A DNA stretch of 64,000 bases from Stenotrophomonas sp. ZAC14D1_NAIMI4_1 (GTDB lineage: Bacteria; Pseudomonadota; Gammaproteobacteria; Xanthomonadales; Xanthomonadaceae), in assembly GCF_003086775.1 (NCBI RefSeq), contig NZ_CP026001.1, positions 2,630,407 through 2,694,406 on the forward strand. The letters are read 5' to 3'. Position numbers and translations under genes: made by a program. Below the pieces are notes generated by a model. That model worked only from the letters and a program-made list of their open reading frames with translations, searched no databases and was not told where the DNA came from. Below are positions 1 through 8,347 of the stretch, piece after piece (the first letter of the stretch is position 1; each line of letters begins with the position of its first letter).

Positions 1-580
1 GCGCGGCCTCGGTCACCAGTTCCTTGCCGGTGGCGATCACCGCAGCCTTCGGCCGCGCGACCACCGCCACCTCGCCGACGCCGATGGCGTGCAGCAGGGT
101 GCGGGCGTTGATATCCAGTACGTCGCCGGCACGCAGCACGCGCTCGCCCTCGCTGACGTCCTGGCCGCGCAGGCGCACATGCTGGCCGGGGCTGACGTCC
201 GCGCGCAGCGCGATCCGGGTCGGGCGGCCTTCGTGGCGCTGCAGGATCTCCACCTGCTCCACCGGCACCACCGTATCCAGGCCGGTCGGCATGCGCGCAC
301 CGGTCATGATTTCCCAGGCGCCCTCGCCGCCCACGGTGCCGTCATCGCCGGCGGCCTGCCAGCCCTGCACCGCAAATTCGGTACCACTGGCGAAGGGCGT
401 GCCATCGGCGCGCAGCGCGAATCCATCCATCGCCGAGTTGTCGAACGGCGGCAGCGACTGTGCGCTGATGATGTCGCTGGCCAGGGTGCGCCCGCCCGCA
501 TCGTGCAGGCGCAGGCGTTCGGCCGGCAGCGCCGAGGCCGCCTCCAGCAGGTGCTGTAGTGCTTCGCTGTAGGCAATCAT
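1..580 (-). CDS. moeA: Molybdopterin molybdenumtransferase MoeA (partial, C-terminus outside window)
   Basis: Inserts molybdate into adenylated molybdopterin, the last step of molybdenum cofactor synthesis in the cytoplasm. The reverse frame opens with MIAYSEALQHLLEAA and carries the family hallmark DNSAMDGFALR near residues 46-56, followed by a GARMPTGLDTVVPVE segment typical of MoeA domain III. Only the first 193 codons are visible (full proteins are about 400 residues). The ATG overlaps the TGA of the upstream moaC-moaB gene in an ATGA arrangement, so translation is probably coupled. It is the last visible gene of a moaA-moaCB-moeA operon on the minus strand. Confidence 0.93.
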   Translation of the reverse strand, partial: MIAYSEALQHLLEAASALPAERLRLHDAGGRTLASDIISAQSLPPFDNSAMDGFALRADGTPFASGTEFAVQGWQAAGDDGTVGGEGAWEIMTGARMPTGLDTVVPVEQVEILQRHEGRPTRIALRADVSPGQHVRLRGQDVSEGERVLRAGDVLDINARTLLHAIGVGEVAVVARPKAAVIATGKELVTEAA

Positions 581-1602
581 GCCGCGCCCCCCTGGCCGTG
601 GCCACCGCCATCGACCATCGCCAGGGCATGCCCAAGTACCGGCGCCAGGATGTCCAGGCACTGTGCGGCGGCGCGCGGGCTGCCCGGCAGGGCAAACACC
701 AGCAGGTTGCCCAGCTGCACCACTTCGGCCCGGCTCAGCCAGGCCATCGGCGTGTGCTGCGCACTCAGCGCGCGCACCATCTGCGCCAGCCCATGCACCG
801 GGCGCGCGTCCAGCGAACGCAGCGCTTCCGGGGTCAGGTCGCGCGGGCCCAGGCCCGTACCGCCGGTGCATAGGCACAGGCGCACGCCACTGCCGGCCAG
901 CGCGCGCAGGCGGCTGGCCAGCGGCTCGATGCCATCGGCCAGCACCTCGGCCGCCACCACCTCGCCGCCCAGCGCCTGCAGGCCCGCCACCAGCTTCGGG
1001 CCGGATGCATCGGCATAGGTGCCATCACTGGCCCGGTCGCTGAGGGTGATCACCGCGCACGCCGCGCCTTCCAAACCCTTCGGCGCACGTGGCTTGAAAC
1101 GGGCGCGCTCGGCCTCGTCCATGCCATCGGGGTGCAGCCAGACGCCGCGCTTGCCGCCTTCCTTGAACAGCAGGCGGATGCCTTCGATGCGCAGCGCCGG
1201 TTCCACCGGCTTGCTCAGGTCGTACAGGGTCAGCAGGGCCGCGTTCACCCCTGCCAGCGCCTCCATTTCCACGCCGGTGCGCGCCTCGCTGGCGCACTCG
1301 CACCAGACGCGGATCGCCTGCCGTTCCGGCACTGGTGCGCAGAACACCTGCACCAGTTCCAGCGGCAGCGGGTGGCACAGCGGCATCAGCATCGACGCCA
1401 TCTTCGCGCCCTGCAGGCCGGCAATCTCAGCCATCACCAGCGCATCGCCCTTGGGCAGGCGGCGCTCGACGATCAGCGGGTAGGCCACCGGCCCGGCATG
1501 CAGTTCGCCCACGGCCACCGCGCGGCGGCGGGTGATGCGTTTGTCGCGGACATCGGCCATGTGGAAGGCCGCGTTCAATTCCCCGGTCATGGTGTTGCTC
1601 AT
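577..1602 (-). CDS. moaCB: Fused MoaC-MoaB molybdenum cofactor biosynthesis protein
   Basis: A 341-residue bifunctional protein. The N-terminal half is MoaC, which makes cyclic pyranopterin monophosphate together with MoaA: MPLCHPLPLEL, TGVEMEALAGVNAALLTLYD and the following SK carry the expected His, Glu and Asp/Lys active-site residues. After a short linker near residues 160-175 comes a MoaB/MogA domain (VITLSDRASDGTYAD, CTGGTGLGPRDLTPEA) that binds molybdopterin and adenylates it. The start overlaps the moaA stop as ATGA. A second in-frame ATG at 1590 lies 12 bases after a GGAGG and could be the true start. The usually separate moaC and moaB genes are joined here, guaranteeing equal amounts of both activities. 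Confidence 0.92.
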   Translation of the reverse strand: MSNTMTGELNAAFHMADVRDKRITRRRAVAVGELHAGPVAYPLIVERRLPKGDALVMAEIAGLQGAKMASMLMPLCHPLPLELVQVFCAPVPERQAIRVWCECASEARTGVEMEALAGVNAALLTLYDLSKPVEPALRIEGIRLLFKEGGKRGVWLHPDGMDEAERARFKPRAPKGLEGAACAVITLSDRASDGTYADASGPKLVAGLQALGGEVVAAEVLADGIEPLASRLRALAGSGVRLCLCTGGTGLGPRDLTPEALRSLDARPVHGLAQMVRALSAQHTPMAWLSRAEVVQLGNLLVFALPGSPRAAAQCLDILAPVLGHALAMVDGGGHGQGGAA

Positions 1603-2579
1603 CCTCCGATCGAGGCCAGGTGCGGGGTCAGCCCGGTCTGGCCCTGGTGCAATCCGTGCCCGGCCGCTTTCAGGCCAAGCTGGGTGGTGATGCGTGCCAG
1701 CAGTGCGTCGTGGTCGTCGTCGCTCTGCAGCAACGGGCGCAGCGGCACGCCGAATTCGCCGAACAGGCACAGCCGCAGGTCGCCCTTGGCGGTCACCCGC
1801 AGGCGGTTGCAGCCCTTGCAGAAATCGCGCGAGTACGGCGCGATGATGCCCACCGTGCCGCGGTGCTGCGGGTGGCCGAACTCGCGCGCGGGGCCGGCAT
1901 CGGCCGCACGCGGGCGCTCCTGCCAGCCAGCCGCCAGCAGCTGTTCGATCACCACGTCAGCGCGCAGGTGGTGGCGCTGGAAATAGGCTTCGTTGTCGCC
2001 GGTGCGCATCAGTTCGATGAAGCGCACGCTGAAGGGCCGCTCGCGCAGGTACTCCATCCACTGCGGCAGCTCGTCGTCGTTCAGCCCGCGCAGCAGCACC
2101 GCGTTGAGCTTGATCGACTGCAGGCCCAGTGCCTGGGCCAGGGCCAGGCCCTGCTCGATCTCCGGCAACCGGTCATGCCCGGTAATGGCGTGGAAGCGCT
2201 CGCGCTGCAGGCTGTCCATGCTCACGTTCAAGGCCGTGAGGCCGGCACGATGCCAGCCCGGCAGGCGCCGCGGCAGCAAGGTGCCGTTGGTGGTGATGGC
2301 CACCTTGCGGATGCCGGGCACCGCAGCCACGGTGCCGATGATCTGCTCCAGGTCCTTGCGCAGGCTCGGCTCGCCACCGGTCAGGCGGATCTTGCTCATG
2401 CCCAGCGCCGCAAACGCGCGCACCAGCCGGGCAATCTCGTCCACCTGCAGGAAGCGCGGCCTGCCCTCACCCTGGTAGCCATCGGGCAGGCAATAACTGC
2501 AACGGAAGTTGCAGGCTTCGGTCAGCGACAGGCGCAGGTATGGAAAGCTGCGCCCGAAACCGTCGGTGAGTTGGCTCAT
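1599..2579 (-). CDS. moaA: GTP 3',8-cyclase MoaA (radical SAM)
   Basis: Radical S-adenosylmethionine enzyme that rearranges GTP in the first step of molybdenum cofactor synthesis. The first cluster motif CNFRCSYC gives Cys23, Cys27 and Cys30. The C-terminal second 4Fe-4S site is seen in CKGCNRLRVTAKGDLRLC, and the protein ends in Gly-Gly as MoaA proteins do. Length is 326 residues, normal for the family. ATG at 2579 is preferred over a GTG at 2603 because AAGGTGG sits just upstream of it. It is the first gene of the operon and diverges from the gene at 2774. Confidence 0.95.
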   Translation of the reverse strand: MSQLTDGFGRSFPYLRLSLTEACNFRCSYCLPDGYQGEGRPRFLQVDEIARLVRAFAALGMSKIRLTGGEPSLRKDLEQIIGTVAAVPGIRKVAITTNGTLLPRRLPGWHRAGLTALNVSMDSLQRERFHAITGHDRLPEIEQGLALAQALGLQSIKLNAVLLRGLNDDELPQWMEYLRERPFSVRFIELMRTGDNEAYFQRHHLRADVVIEQLLAAGWQERPRAADAGPAREFGHPQHRGTVGIIAPYSRDFCKGCNRLRVTAKGDLRLCLFGEFGVPLRPLLQSDDDHDALLARITTQLGLKAAGHGLHQGQTGLTPHLASIGG

Positions 2580-2773
2580 GGCTGGTCCACCTTGTTGCTC
2601 CACCGTCTTGCCTATACCCGGAATGGTCCGGATACCCTCGCCTGCTGGAACGATTGCCAGAGTACGCGGCGCGCTGTTCCTTGGGCATGACTTAAATCAA
2701 TCGCCGCTGGCCCGGCGGCGCACGCGTTGTGGCAGCATGCGGCTTTCCGTGCAGCGGATGTGTGACAACCCTC

Positions 2774-3178
2774 ATGATGATGAACGATTTCCAGCAACTC
2801 CTGCACGCCGCCGCTGAACAGGCCGAGCCGCAGCGCCTGCTGTTCGTGTTCGTGCGTGCCGACCTGCCCGAGTCGCCCACCACCGACCAGCGCGACCGGC
2901 ACGACCGCCGCGAGGGCGGCACGCTGTCACCGGTGCTGTGCGTGGACAAGCTGCCTGCGGAGGTACCCAGCTTCCAGGCCCTGGCCGCCGAATCGACCAC
3001 CACTGGCATCAACTGGGACCTGGTGTTCGTGGCCGCCATGGACGGGCGCGCCGGCTTTGCGCCCAACAGCGATGAAGCCGCCCGCCCGCTGCAGCTGATG
3101 GTCAATGCCATCCATGACGGCCAGATCGGCCGCTTCGCCGCCTTCGACCGCGCTGGCGAGCCGATCCAGTTCTACTAG
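2774..3178 (+). CDS. Conserved hypothetical protein (family often mislabelled ribonucleotide reductase subunit alpha)
   Basis: A soluble protein of 134 residues with no signal peptide or membrane segment. Features are QRLLFVFVRADLP near the N-terminus, a central PVLCVDKLP, a predicted strand NWDLVFVAAMDG and an ending FDRAGEPIQFY. From memory, similar Xanthomonas and Pseudomonas proteins carry the misleading name ribonucleotide reductase subunit alpha; nothing here supports that activity. Three consecutive ATG codons (2774, 2777, 2780) leave the start uncertain, and no clear Shine-Dalgarno is seen. Its stop codon overlaps that of the convergent gene at 3175. Function unknown. Confidence 0.75.
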   Translation: MMMNDFQQLLHAAAEQAEPQRLLFVFVRADLPESPTTDQRDRHDRREGGTLSPVLCVDKLPAEVPSFQALAAESTTTGINWDLVFVAAMDGRAGFAPNSDEAARPLQLMVNAIHDGQIGRFAAFDRAGEPIQFY

Positions 3179-3501
3179 GCCAGCAGCTGCAGGGTCAGGA
3201 AGAAGATCACCAGCACGGTGTTCAGCCCCCAGGCCACGGTCAGCCCGCGTGCGGCCACGCCCAGGTTGGGGGTGCGCGCGGTAGGCGCGGCCCGCCACAC
3301 CGCCGGGATGATCCAGCCGGTATAGAGCAGCAGCGCGGCAAACAGGGCCAGCAGCAGCGTGGTGCGCTGGTTGGCCAGGGCCCACAGGGCTGCCGCCCAC
3401 AGCAGATTGCTGGGAATGACCCCCTGCAGCCAGAACACGCTCCACAGGCGCGTGTGGCCGTGCGTGCCAGGCGAGGGGTGGAGGGACGCGCTTGCGGTCA
3501 T
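3175..3501 (-). CDS. Small inner-membrane protein, function unknown
   Basis: A 108-residue protein with three hydrophobic stretches, about residues 22-42 (VFWLQGVIPSNLLWAAALWA), 48-68 and 86-107, so probably a three-helix inner-membrane protein. The start at 3501 is chosen because AGGGAGA lies six bases upstream; a longer frame to 3564 lacks such a signal. The TAG stop interlocks with the TAG of the opposing gene at the palindromic CTAG (3175-3178). I do not recognise a family. Confidence 0.65.
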   Translation of the reverse strand: MTASASLHPSPGTHGHTRLWSVFWLQGVIPSNLLWAAALWALANQRTTLLLALFAALLLYTGWIIPAVWRAAPTARTPNLGVAARGLTVAWGLNTVLVIFFLTLQLLA

Positions 3502-3705
3502 AAGTCTCCCTTCTGTCCAGGAAGCAGGCCCGTCCAGCCTGCGCCCCGCCGCGGCCAGCGTCAACCGCCACCGCCCTGAAGTAGAGTCGAGCTTGCTCGA
3601 CTACCTCGACTACCTCGACTCCACGACCATGCCCAGCACCCGCAACGGACTGCCTGCACCCGGCGTCGAACACGGCCTTCCAGCCCAATCAAGGAGTGAC
3701 CGCTG

Positions 3706-4269
3706 ATGCATCTGCTGCAACGAATGACAGCGCTGGGCCTGTTGGGCCTTGCCTGTGGCTGCACCCCGTCCGCGCCAGTGTCACCACCGACCGCCGCCAG
3801 CGAAGACCCGCTGGCCATCGAAGACAAGCCACCCAACGCCGAGGGCCAACCCATGCTGGATGATCTTGCCCGCGTGGCCCGCGACGCCGACCGCATCGTG
3901 GTCGTTGAACATTCCTCCCCGTATGACACCAACAACAGCAGCAACAGTGCCACGCCGCCCGCGGAGCGCAGGTACCGCGAAGCGGTGCTGACCGGCACTC
4001 GCAAGCAGCCGTTCCTGGCCACGCTGGAGGGCATCGACCCTTATGTGAGCGACTGGGTCACCGCCTGCATCTTCGAGCCCCATCACCGCTTCGAGTTCTA
4101 CAAGGGGAAGAAGCGCACCCATACGCTGGAGGTCTGCTTCCAGTGCGACGAACTGCGGTGGGATGGCACCAGGAATCCGGTGCCGCAGGCGTTCTACGCG
4201 GGCCTGGAGCCCTTCATCGAAAGCCTCGGCATGCAGCCGGAACGCGATTGGCAGTCCCTGGCCCGGTAG
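3706..4269 (+). CDS. Putative lipoprotein, hypothetical
   Basis: A 187-residue exported protein. The N-terminus has a hydrophobic core (MTALGLLGLACGC) with cysteines at 17 and 19 that could serve as the lipidated residue, followed by a Pro/Ser/Ala-rich linker. The mature part contains a charged segment (DDLARVARDADRIVVVEHSS) and a cysteine-containing stretch (HTLEVCFQCDELRWDG) resembling many small envelope proteins of unknown role. AAGGAG precedes the ATG by ten bases. It lies 48 bases before the phosphodiesterase gene in the same direction and may share its transcript. Confidence 0.75.
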   Translation: MHLLQRMTALGLLGLACGCTPSAPVSPPTAASEDPLAIEDKPPNAEGQPMLDDLARVARDADRIVVVEHSSPYDTNNSSNSATPPAERRYREAVLTGTRKQPFLATLEGIDPYVSDWVTACIFEPHHRFEFYKGKKRTHTLEVCFQCDELRWDGTRNPVPQAFYAGLEPFIESLGMQPERDWQSLAR

Positions 4270-4317
4270 AGGCCACATCCGTCCTAGACCTGTCATCGCA
4301 CAGGGCTAGGATGGGCC

Positions 4318-5571
4318 ATGAACATGCGCCTTGTCTGCGGCTCGATCGCCGCCCTCTTCCTGATGGCGTGCAGCACGCCATCGCCCCGCCAGACCTCTGC
4401 AACGCCCCCGACCACGGTTCAGCCGTCACCGCGCCTGCTGCTGGTCTCCATCGACGGCCTGCGCGCCGATGCCCTTGATCGCGGCCTGACCCCCAACATC
4501 CAGCGGATGATCGACGGTGGCGTGCGCGCACGCTGGATGACGCCGTCCTATCCGTCGCTGACCTTCCCCAACCACTACACCCTGGTCACCGGCCTGCGTC
4601 CCGGCCACCACGGCATCATCCACAACAGCATGCACGACCCTCAGCTGGGCGGTTTCGAGATCAGCAACCCGGCCGCCGTCACCGACGCGCGCTGGTGGGG
4701 CGGCGAGCCGATCTGGGTAAGCGCCGAGAAGGCCGGCGTACGCACGGCCACCTGGTCGTGGCCCGGCAGCGAGGCCGCCATCCAGGGCGTGCGGCCAAGC
4801 CAGTGGCAGGTCTATGACCGCTCCATCGCGCTGGAGGACCGCGTGCAGACCGTGCTGGGCTGGCTGGCGCAGACCGGCCCGCAGGCGCCGCGCCTGGCCA
4901 CGCTGTACATGGAAAACGTCGACAAGGCCGGCCACACCTACGGGCCGGATTCGGCCGAGTACCGCCAGGCGATCCAGCGCGCCGATGCCATCGTCGGCCA
5001 GGTGCTGGAAGGGCTGGACGCACGAGGCCTGGCCACCGGCACCAACATCGTGCTGGTGTCCGACCACGGCATGGCCGAGCTGCCCGAGGGCCAGGTACTG
5101 GACACCGAGCGCATGGTCGACCCGGCCATTGCGGTGGCCACCAGCGTGGGCCAGCCGGTCGGTTTCCAGGCCATGCCCGGGCGCGAACGCGAGGCCGAAC
5201 GGGCGCTGCTGGGCCGGCACGACCACTACCAGTGCTGGAAGCGCGCCGACCTGCCGCCGCGCTGGCAGTACGGCCAGCACCCACGCACGCCACCGATCAT
5301 CTGCGAGATGGATGAAGGCTGGGATGCACTGACGCCCGGCATGCTGGCCCGCCACGCCCATGCGTACCGTGGCACCCACGGCTACGACAACACCCTGCCG
5401 TCGATGCGCGCGGTGTTCGTGGCCAGCGGGCCTTCGTTCGAGGCGGGCAGGACGCTGGATGGCTTCGACAACGTGGATGTCTATCCGCTGCTCGCCCGCC
5501 TGCTGGACGTGCCGGCGGCAGCCAACGATGGCAACCCGGCTACGTTCGACGCGGTGCTGCGCACGCACTGA
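4318..5571 (+). CDS. Ectonucleotide pyrophosphatase/phosphodiesterase (NPP, alkaline phosphatase superfamily) lipoprotein
   Basis: A 417-residue two-metal phosphodiesterase of the nucleotide pyrophosphatase type, likely acting in the periplasm on nucleotide phosphodiesters. The signal ends in a lipobox (FLMAC). Zn ligands and catalytic residues are in order: SIDG (Asp46), PSYPSLTFPNHYT with nucleophile Thr82 and Asn85, ENVDKAGHTYGP (Asp and His), VSDHGM (Asp-His) and THGYDN (His). Family members such as the Xanthomonas NPP share exactly this arrangement. AGGATGG lies before the ATG at 4318. Substrate range cannot be judged from sequence. Confidence 0.9.
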   Translation: MNMRLVCGSIAALFLMACSTPSPRQTSATPPTTVQPSPRLLLVSIDGLRADALDRGLTPNIQRMIDGGVRARWMTPSYPSLTFPNHYTLVTGLRPGHHGIIHNSMHDPQLGGFEISNPAAVTDARWWGGEPIWVSAEKAGVRTATWSWPGSEAAIQGVRPSQWQVYDRSIALEDRVQTVLGWLAQTGPQAPRLATLYMENVDKAGHTYGPDSAEYRQAIQRADAIVGQVLEGLDARGLATGTNIVLVSDHGMAELPEGQVLDTERMVDPAIAVATSVGQPVGFQAMPGREREAERALLGRHDHYQCWKRADLPPRWQYGQHPRTPPIICEMDEGWDALTPGMLARHAHAYRGTHGYDNTLPSMRAVFVASGPSFEAGRTLDGFDNVDVYPLLARLLDVPAAANDGNPATFDAVLRTH

Positions 5572-5699
5572 GCTGGCCTTTCCGTCGCGGTTCCGCATGT
5601 GTTCGTCGCACGTGCGGGCCGCTTCATCGCATGCGGGTTCTCTGCGGGCCAGAACCGGGATACGGTGCGGATTGACCACGCACACGACTGCACCTGCCC

Positions 5700-6509
5700 A
5701 TGCGCCGCTGGCTTCTTCTCGTACTCGCCACCCTGCCCTTCGCCGCTGGCGCCATCGTCATCCGCAGCGATGTGGATGACAGCGCCTACCGGATACCGCC
5801 GTCGGCCTTCCCGGCCCTGGCCGACCTGCCCGGCGAGGGCCATGGCGTGCTCATCGCACCGCGCTGGGTGGTGACCGCCGCGCACGCCGCGCCGATGGAG
5901 GGCATGGATGCCGAGGTGCGGATCAACGGTCAGGCCTACCGCGTCGAACGGGTGTTCGTGCATCCAGGCTACCGGCTCATGCCCGATGCCTTGGGCCAGG
6001 CGGCGCTGGCATCGGGCAACCCCGCCCCGATCCACGCCTTCCTCGCCGCCTCCGATGACATCGCGCTGATCCAGCTCGCCACGCCGGTCAGCGACGTTGC
6101 GCCGGTCCGCCTCTATCGCGGGCATGACGAAGCGGGCAGGATCGCCACGCTCGTGGGTAAAGGTGCCACAGGCAATGGCTTGACCGGGCTGGCGCCAGGT
6201 GCTCCTCACCGGGGTGAGCTGCGCCGCGCGGAAAACGTGGTGACCGGCGGCAACGACCGCTATCTCTGGTATCGCTTCGACGGCCCGGGCAGCAGCCTGC
6301 CGCTGGAAGGCGTGATAGGCAGCGGTGACAGCGGCGGCCCGTTGCTGATCCGCGACCCGCAGGGCTGGCAGCTGATCGGCCTGGGCTCATGGATCACGGC
6401 CGTACCCGAACATGCACTGGAAGCCGGCTATTACGGGCAGGTGGTGCACAACGTGCGCATCTCGCGCTACGCCGGCTGGATCGAGAGCGTGATGGACGGC
6501 GAACGGTGA
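5700..6509 (+). CDS. Secreted trypsin-like serine protease (S1 family)
   Basis: A 269-residue exported protease. A signal peptide (MRRWLLLVLATLPFAAGA) is followed by a chymotrypsin-fold domain with the full triad: His62 in VVTAAHA, Asp120 in SDDIALIQL and Ser211 in GSGDSGGPLL. No C-terminal extension or transmembrane anchor is present, so it should be periplasmic or secreted. It has its own upstream gap of 128 bases. Natural substrates are unknown. The C-terminal sequence ends in an amphipathic helix (YAGWIESVM) as usual in this fold. Confidence 0.88.
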   Translation: MRRWLLLVLATLPFAAGAIVIRSDVDDSAYRIPPSAFPALADLPGEGHGVLIAPRWVVTAAHAAPMEGMDAEVRINGQAYRVERVFVHPGYRLMPDALGQAALASGNPAPIHAFLAASDDIALIQLATPVSDVAPVRLYRGHDEAGRIATLVGKGATGNGLTGLAPGAPHRGELRRAENVVTGGNDRYLWYRFDGPGSSLPLEGVIGSGDSGGPLLIRDPQGWQLIGLGSWITAVPEHALEAGYYGQVVHNVRISRYAGWIESVMDGER

Positions 6510-6549
6510 ATCACCGGGCGCGGGTCACCAGCCGTGGCCGCAGCCGCCT

Positions 6550-6574
6550 GTAGAGCCGAGCCATGCCCGGCTGC
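6550..6574 (+). repeat. SMAG-type GTAG-headed palindrome (monomer)
   Basis: GTAG followed by the imperfect palindrome AGCCGAGCCATGCCCGGCTGC. This subtype (GTAGAGCCGAGC) recurs at 7235, 47906 and 53641. Confidence 0.8.
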
Positions 6575-6649
6575 ATTTCGCGCGGCGCTTGCGCAACGCC
6601 GCATGGTAGATTCTCCGGCGTGCCACGAGGCACCTGGGAACATGACGCC

Positions 6650-7231
6650 ATGGATGACCGCACTCCCCGCTCCCCGATCAGCGGGCGCTCCCCTGCAAGG
6701 ATCCTGCCGCGTCCAGCGGGGCTGATTCTCTGTGCAGGCCTGATCGCCGCCAGCCATGCCAGTGCGCAGCCGAGCACGCACGCGGAGGACGTCAAGGCCA
6801 TCGAGCAGGTCCTGGAAACCTTCCGCACCGCACTGGTCAACAAGGACACGCCCACCTACATGAGCCTGTTCTTCTCGGACAAGCCTGAGGACATCGGCTG
6901 GCAGTTCGTTTCCGAGGACGTGCGCCTGCAGGACATCCGCAGGACCAAGCCCGACGCGATCAAGGCGCGGCAGATTCCCTCGAATAATTTCATCTCGCTT
7001 ATCGACAATGCGGTTGCATCGTCCACGCCGAAGGAAGAAGTTTTCTCCAACCCCAGGATCGAAACCGATGGCGACGCCGCCTCGCTGACCTTCGATTACA
7101 CGTTCCTGTCCGATGGCGTGAAGCAGAACTGGGGCAAGGAGATGTGGCAGCTCATCCGCACCGAACGGGGCTGGAAGATCTTCTCGGTGATCTATTCGGT
7201 ACGTGACGAGCGCAGCCCGGCCGCCGAGTGA
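6650..7231 (+). CDS. Exported SnoaL/NTF2-like protein
   Basis: 193 residues starting at the ATG after GGGAACATGACGCC. An N-terminal tail of about 20 residues precedes a hydrophobic signal (LILCAGLIAASHASA) and likely cleavage before Gln. The mature part (AEDVKAIEQVLETFRTALVN, a central FISLIDNAV, and WQLIRTERGWKIFSVIYSV) has the cone-shaped NTF2/SnoaL pattern: a helical N-terminus, then strands ending in a Trp-Lys-Ile-x-x-Val segment. Such periplasmic proteins have diverse or unknown roles and no catalytic residue can be named. A SMAG dimer follows four bases after the stop. Confidence 0.75.
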   Translation: MDDRTPRSPISGRSPARILPRPAGLILCAGLIAASHASAQPSTHAEDVKAIEQVLETFRTALVNKDTPTYMSLFFSDKPEDIGWQFVSEDVRLQDIRRTKPDAIKARQIPSNNFISLIDNAVASSTPKEEVFSNPRIETDGDAASLTFDYTFLSDGVKQNWGKEMWQLIRTERGWKIFSVIYSVRDERSPAAE

Positions 7232-7234
7232 CCT

Positions 7235-7296
7235 GTAGAGCCGAGCCATGCTCGGCTGCGGTCTGCGCGGAGCCGCCGAGCATGGCTCGGCCCTAC
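7235..7296. repeat. SMAG dimer (inverted pair)
   Basis: Two GTAG-headed palindromes facing each other (GTAGAGCCGAGCC on the left, GGCTCGGCCCTAC on the right). The right head supplies the TAG stop codon of the minus-strand gene ending at 7293. Confidence 0.85.
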
Positions 7297-7937
7297 AAAC
7301 GCGCGCTTTCCAGCTGGTGGGTCAGCAGCCGGGTCAGGTTCCGGCGCGCGAAGTACCCCTGCAGCTGCGCGGCCTTGATGGTCCGCGCCTTCAATCGCGG
7401 CGTGCCGTCGGCGCCGTATTCGATGCGATAGCAGCGCGAGGCGCCACAGAGCTCGGCCTGGCTGGCGGTGACGATGACCACGGTCACTTCCAGGCTGGTG
7501 AAGGCGTTGCCGGTCTTGATGTCCGGGTTCTCCGTACCGGCGCGGTCGATGAGCGTGCGGAACCGGCCCAGGTCGCGCTCACCGCCGCTGCTGAGCGGGC
7601 CGACGTTGGTGGCACGGCGGATGTCCTCGTCCTCGCTGGGCGCGCCCTTGCTCCAGTGCTCGGTGCGCTCGGGGATGACCGCGCGCACCACGGTGCCGTC
7701 GGGCTCGATCAGATCGATCACCACGTCCAGCAGGTACACCGGCTCCAGGCCCAGGTTGGTCACGAAACAGTGCGCGTCCAGGTTGCGGCCGGCACCGGAG
7801 GTGATGAGGATCGACGGGCGCTGCTGGCGGCGGTAGCTGCGCAGGAAGAAATTGAGGTAGACCACCCATATCAGGGCGGTCACGCAGGTCATCACTGCCG
7901 TCAGCAGCGGCGCGAAATGGAGCAGGTTCTGCAGCAT
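7293..7937 (-). CDS. Membrane-anchored hypothetical protein
   Basis: 214 residues with a single N-terminal membrane helix (APLLTAVMTCVTALIWVVYL) followed by a basic stop-transfer (RSYRRQQRP) and a soluble cytoplasmic domain rich in beta strands (SILITSGAGRNLDAHCFVTN). The pattern resembles small proteins that carry an immunoglobulin-like strand domain after one helix, but no family is recognised. ATG at 7937 is preceded directly by GAGG, an unusually short spacing. The stop codon TAG lies in the GTAG head of the SMAG dimer, so the repeat defines the C-terminus. Confidence 0.7.
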   Translation of the reverse strand: MLQNLLHFAPLLTAVMTCVTALIWVVYLNFFLRSYRRQQRPSILITSGAGRNLDAHCFVTNLGLEPVYLLDVVIDLIEPDGTVVRAVIPERTEHWSKGAPSEDEDIRRATNVGPLSSGGERDLGRFRTLIDRAGTENPDIKTGNAFTSLEVTVVIVTASQAELCGASRCYRIEYGADGTPRLKARTIKAAQLQGYFARRNLTRLLTHQLESARL

Positions 7938-8030
7938 CCTCGGCGGAACTCGTGGGCGTGGGGCGGCCCATGGTCGCGGTTGGCGTGCTTGTGGGTTGTG
8001 AAGTCTTCGATTTCGACGGGACGCGGGGGG

Positions 8031-8054
8031 CATCCACGCATGGCGTGGATCTAC
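8031..8054 (-). repeat. SMAG palindrome (ATCCACG subtype)
   Basis: CATCCACGCATGGCGTGGAT followed by CTAC, read as a GTAG-headed repeat on the minus strand. The same subtype is at 18980, 45572, 56975, 58002 and 63022. It lies 12 bases downstream of the DUF1330 gene. Confidence 0.85.
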
Positions 8055-8065
8055 CAGAGCTGTGG

Positions 8066-8347
8066 TCAGCCTTCGACGATCACCACACTGGCGATGCAGT
8101 GCCCTTCGCGCTTGGCCTTGGCCTGCTGGTACTCCGGTGAGGCATAGCAGGCCTGGGCGGTTTCCAGGTCGGCAAATTCGATCACCACATGGCGGTCGGG
8201 CAGATCGCCTTCCAGCACCACCGAGCGGCCACCACGGGCCAGGAACTTCGCGCCGTACTTCGCAAACGCGGCCGGTGCAAGCGCGGTGTAACCGCTGTAC
8301 TTGTCGGCATCCAGCACCTGCACGTGGGCAATCCAGTAAGCGGCCAT
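8066..8347 (-). CDS. DUF1330 domain protein
   Basis: A 93-residue ferredoxin-like-fold (dimeric alpha/beta barrel) protein: AAYWIAHVQVLDADKYSGY at the N-terminus and EFADLETAQACYASPEYQQA near the end are the DUF1330 signature. Biochemical role unknown; members often sit in catabolic operons. Its ATG shares one base with the TGA of the upstream GntR gene (TGATG), so the two are coupled, and AGGAG lies upstream. It is therefore likely to belong to the same regulon as the catabolic operon read in the other direction. Confidence 0.85.
   Translation of the reverse strand: MAAYWIAHVQVLDADKYSGYTALAPAAFAKYGAKFLARGGRSVVLEGDLPDRHVVIEFADLETAQACYASPEYQQAKAKREGHCIASVVIVEG

Noticed and set aside
24-572. 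Plus-strand frames opposite moeA
   Set aside because: The minus-strand reading carries DNSAMDGFALR and continues out of the window; the plus frames do not match anything.
2580-2773. Imperfect dyad TACCCGGAATGGTCCGGATA before moaA as a regulator site
   Set aside because: Only 7 of 10 arm positions match and no known molybdenum or redox regulator motif fits it.
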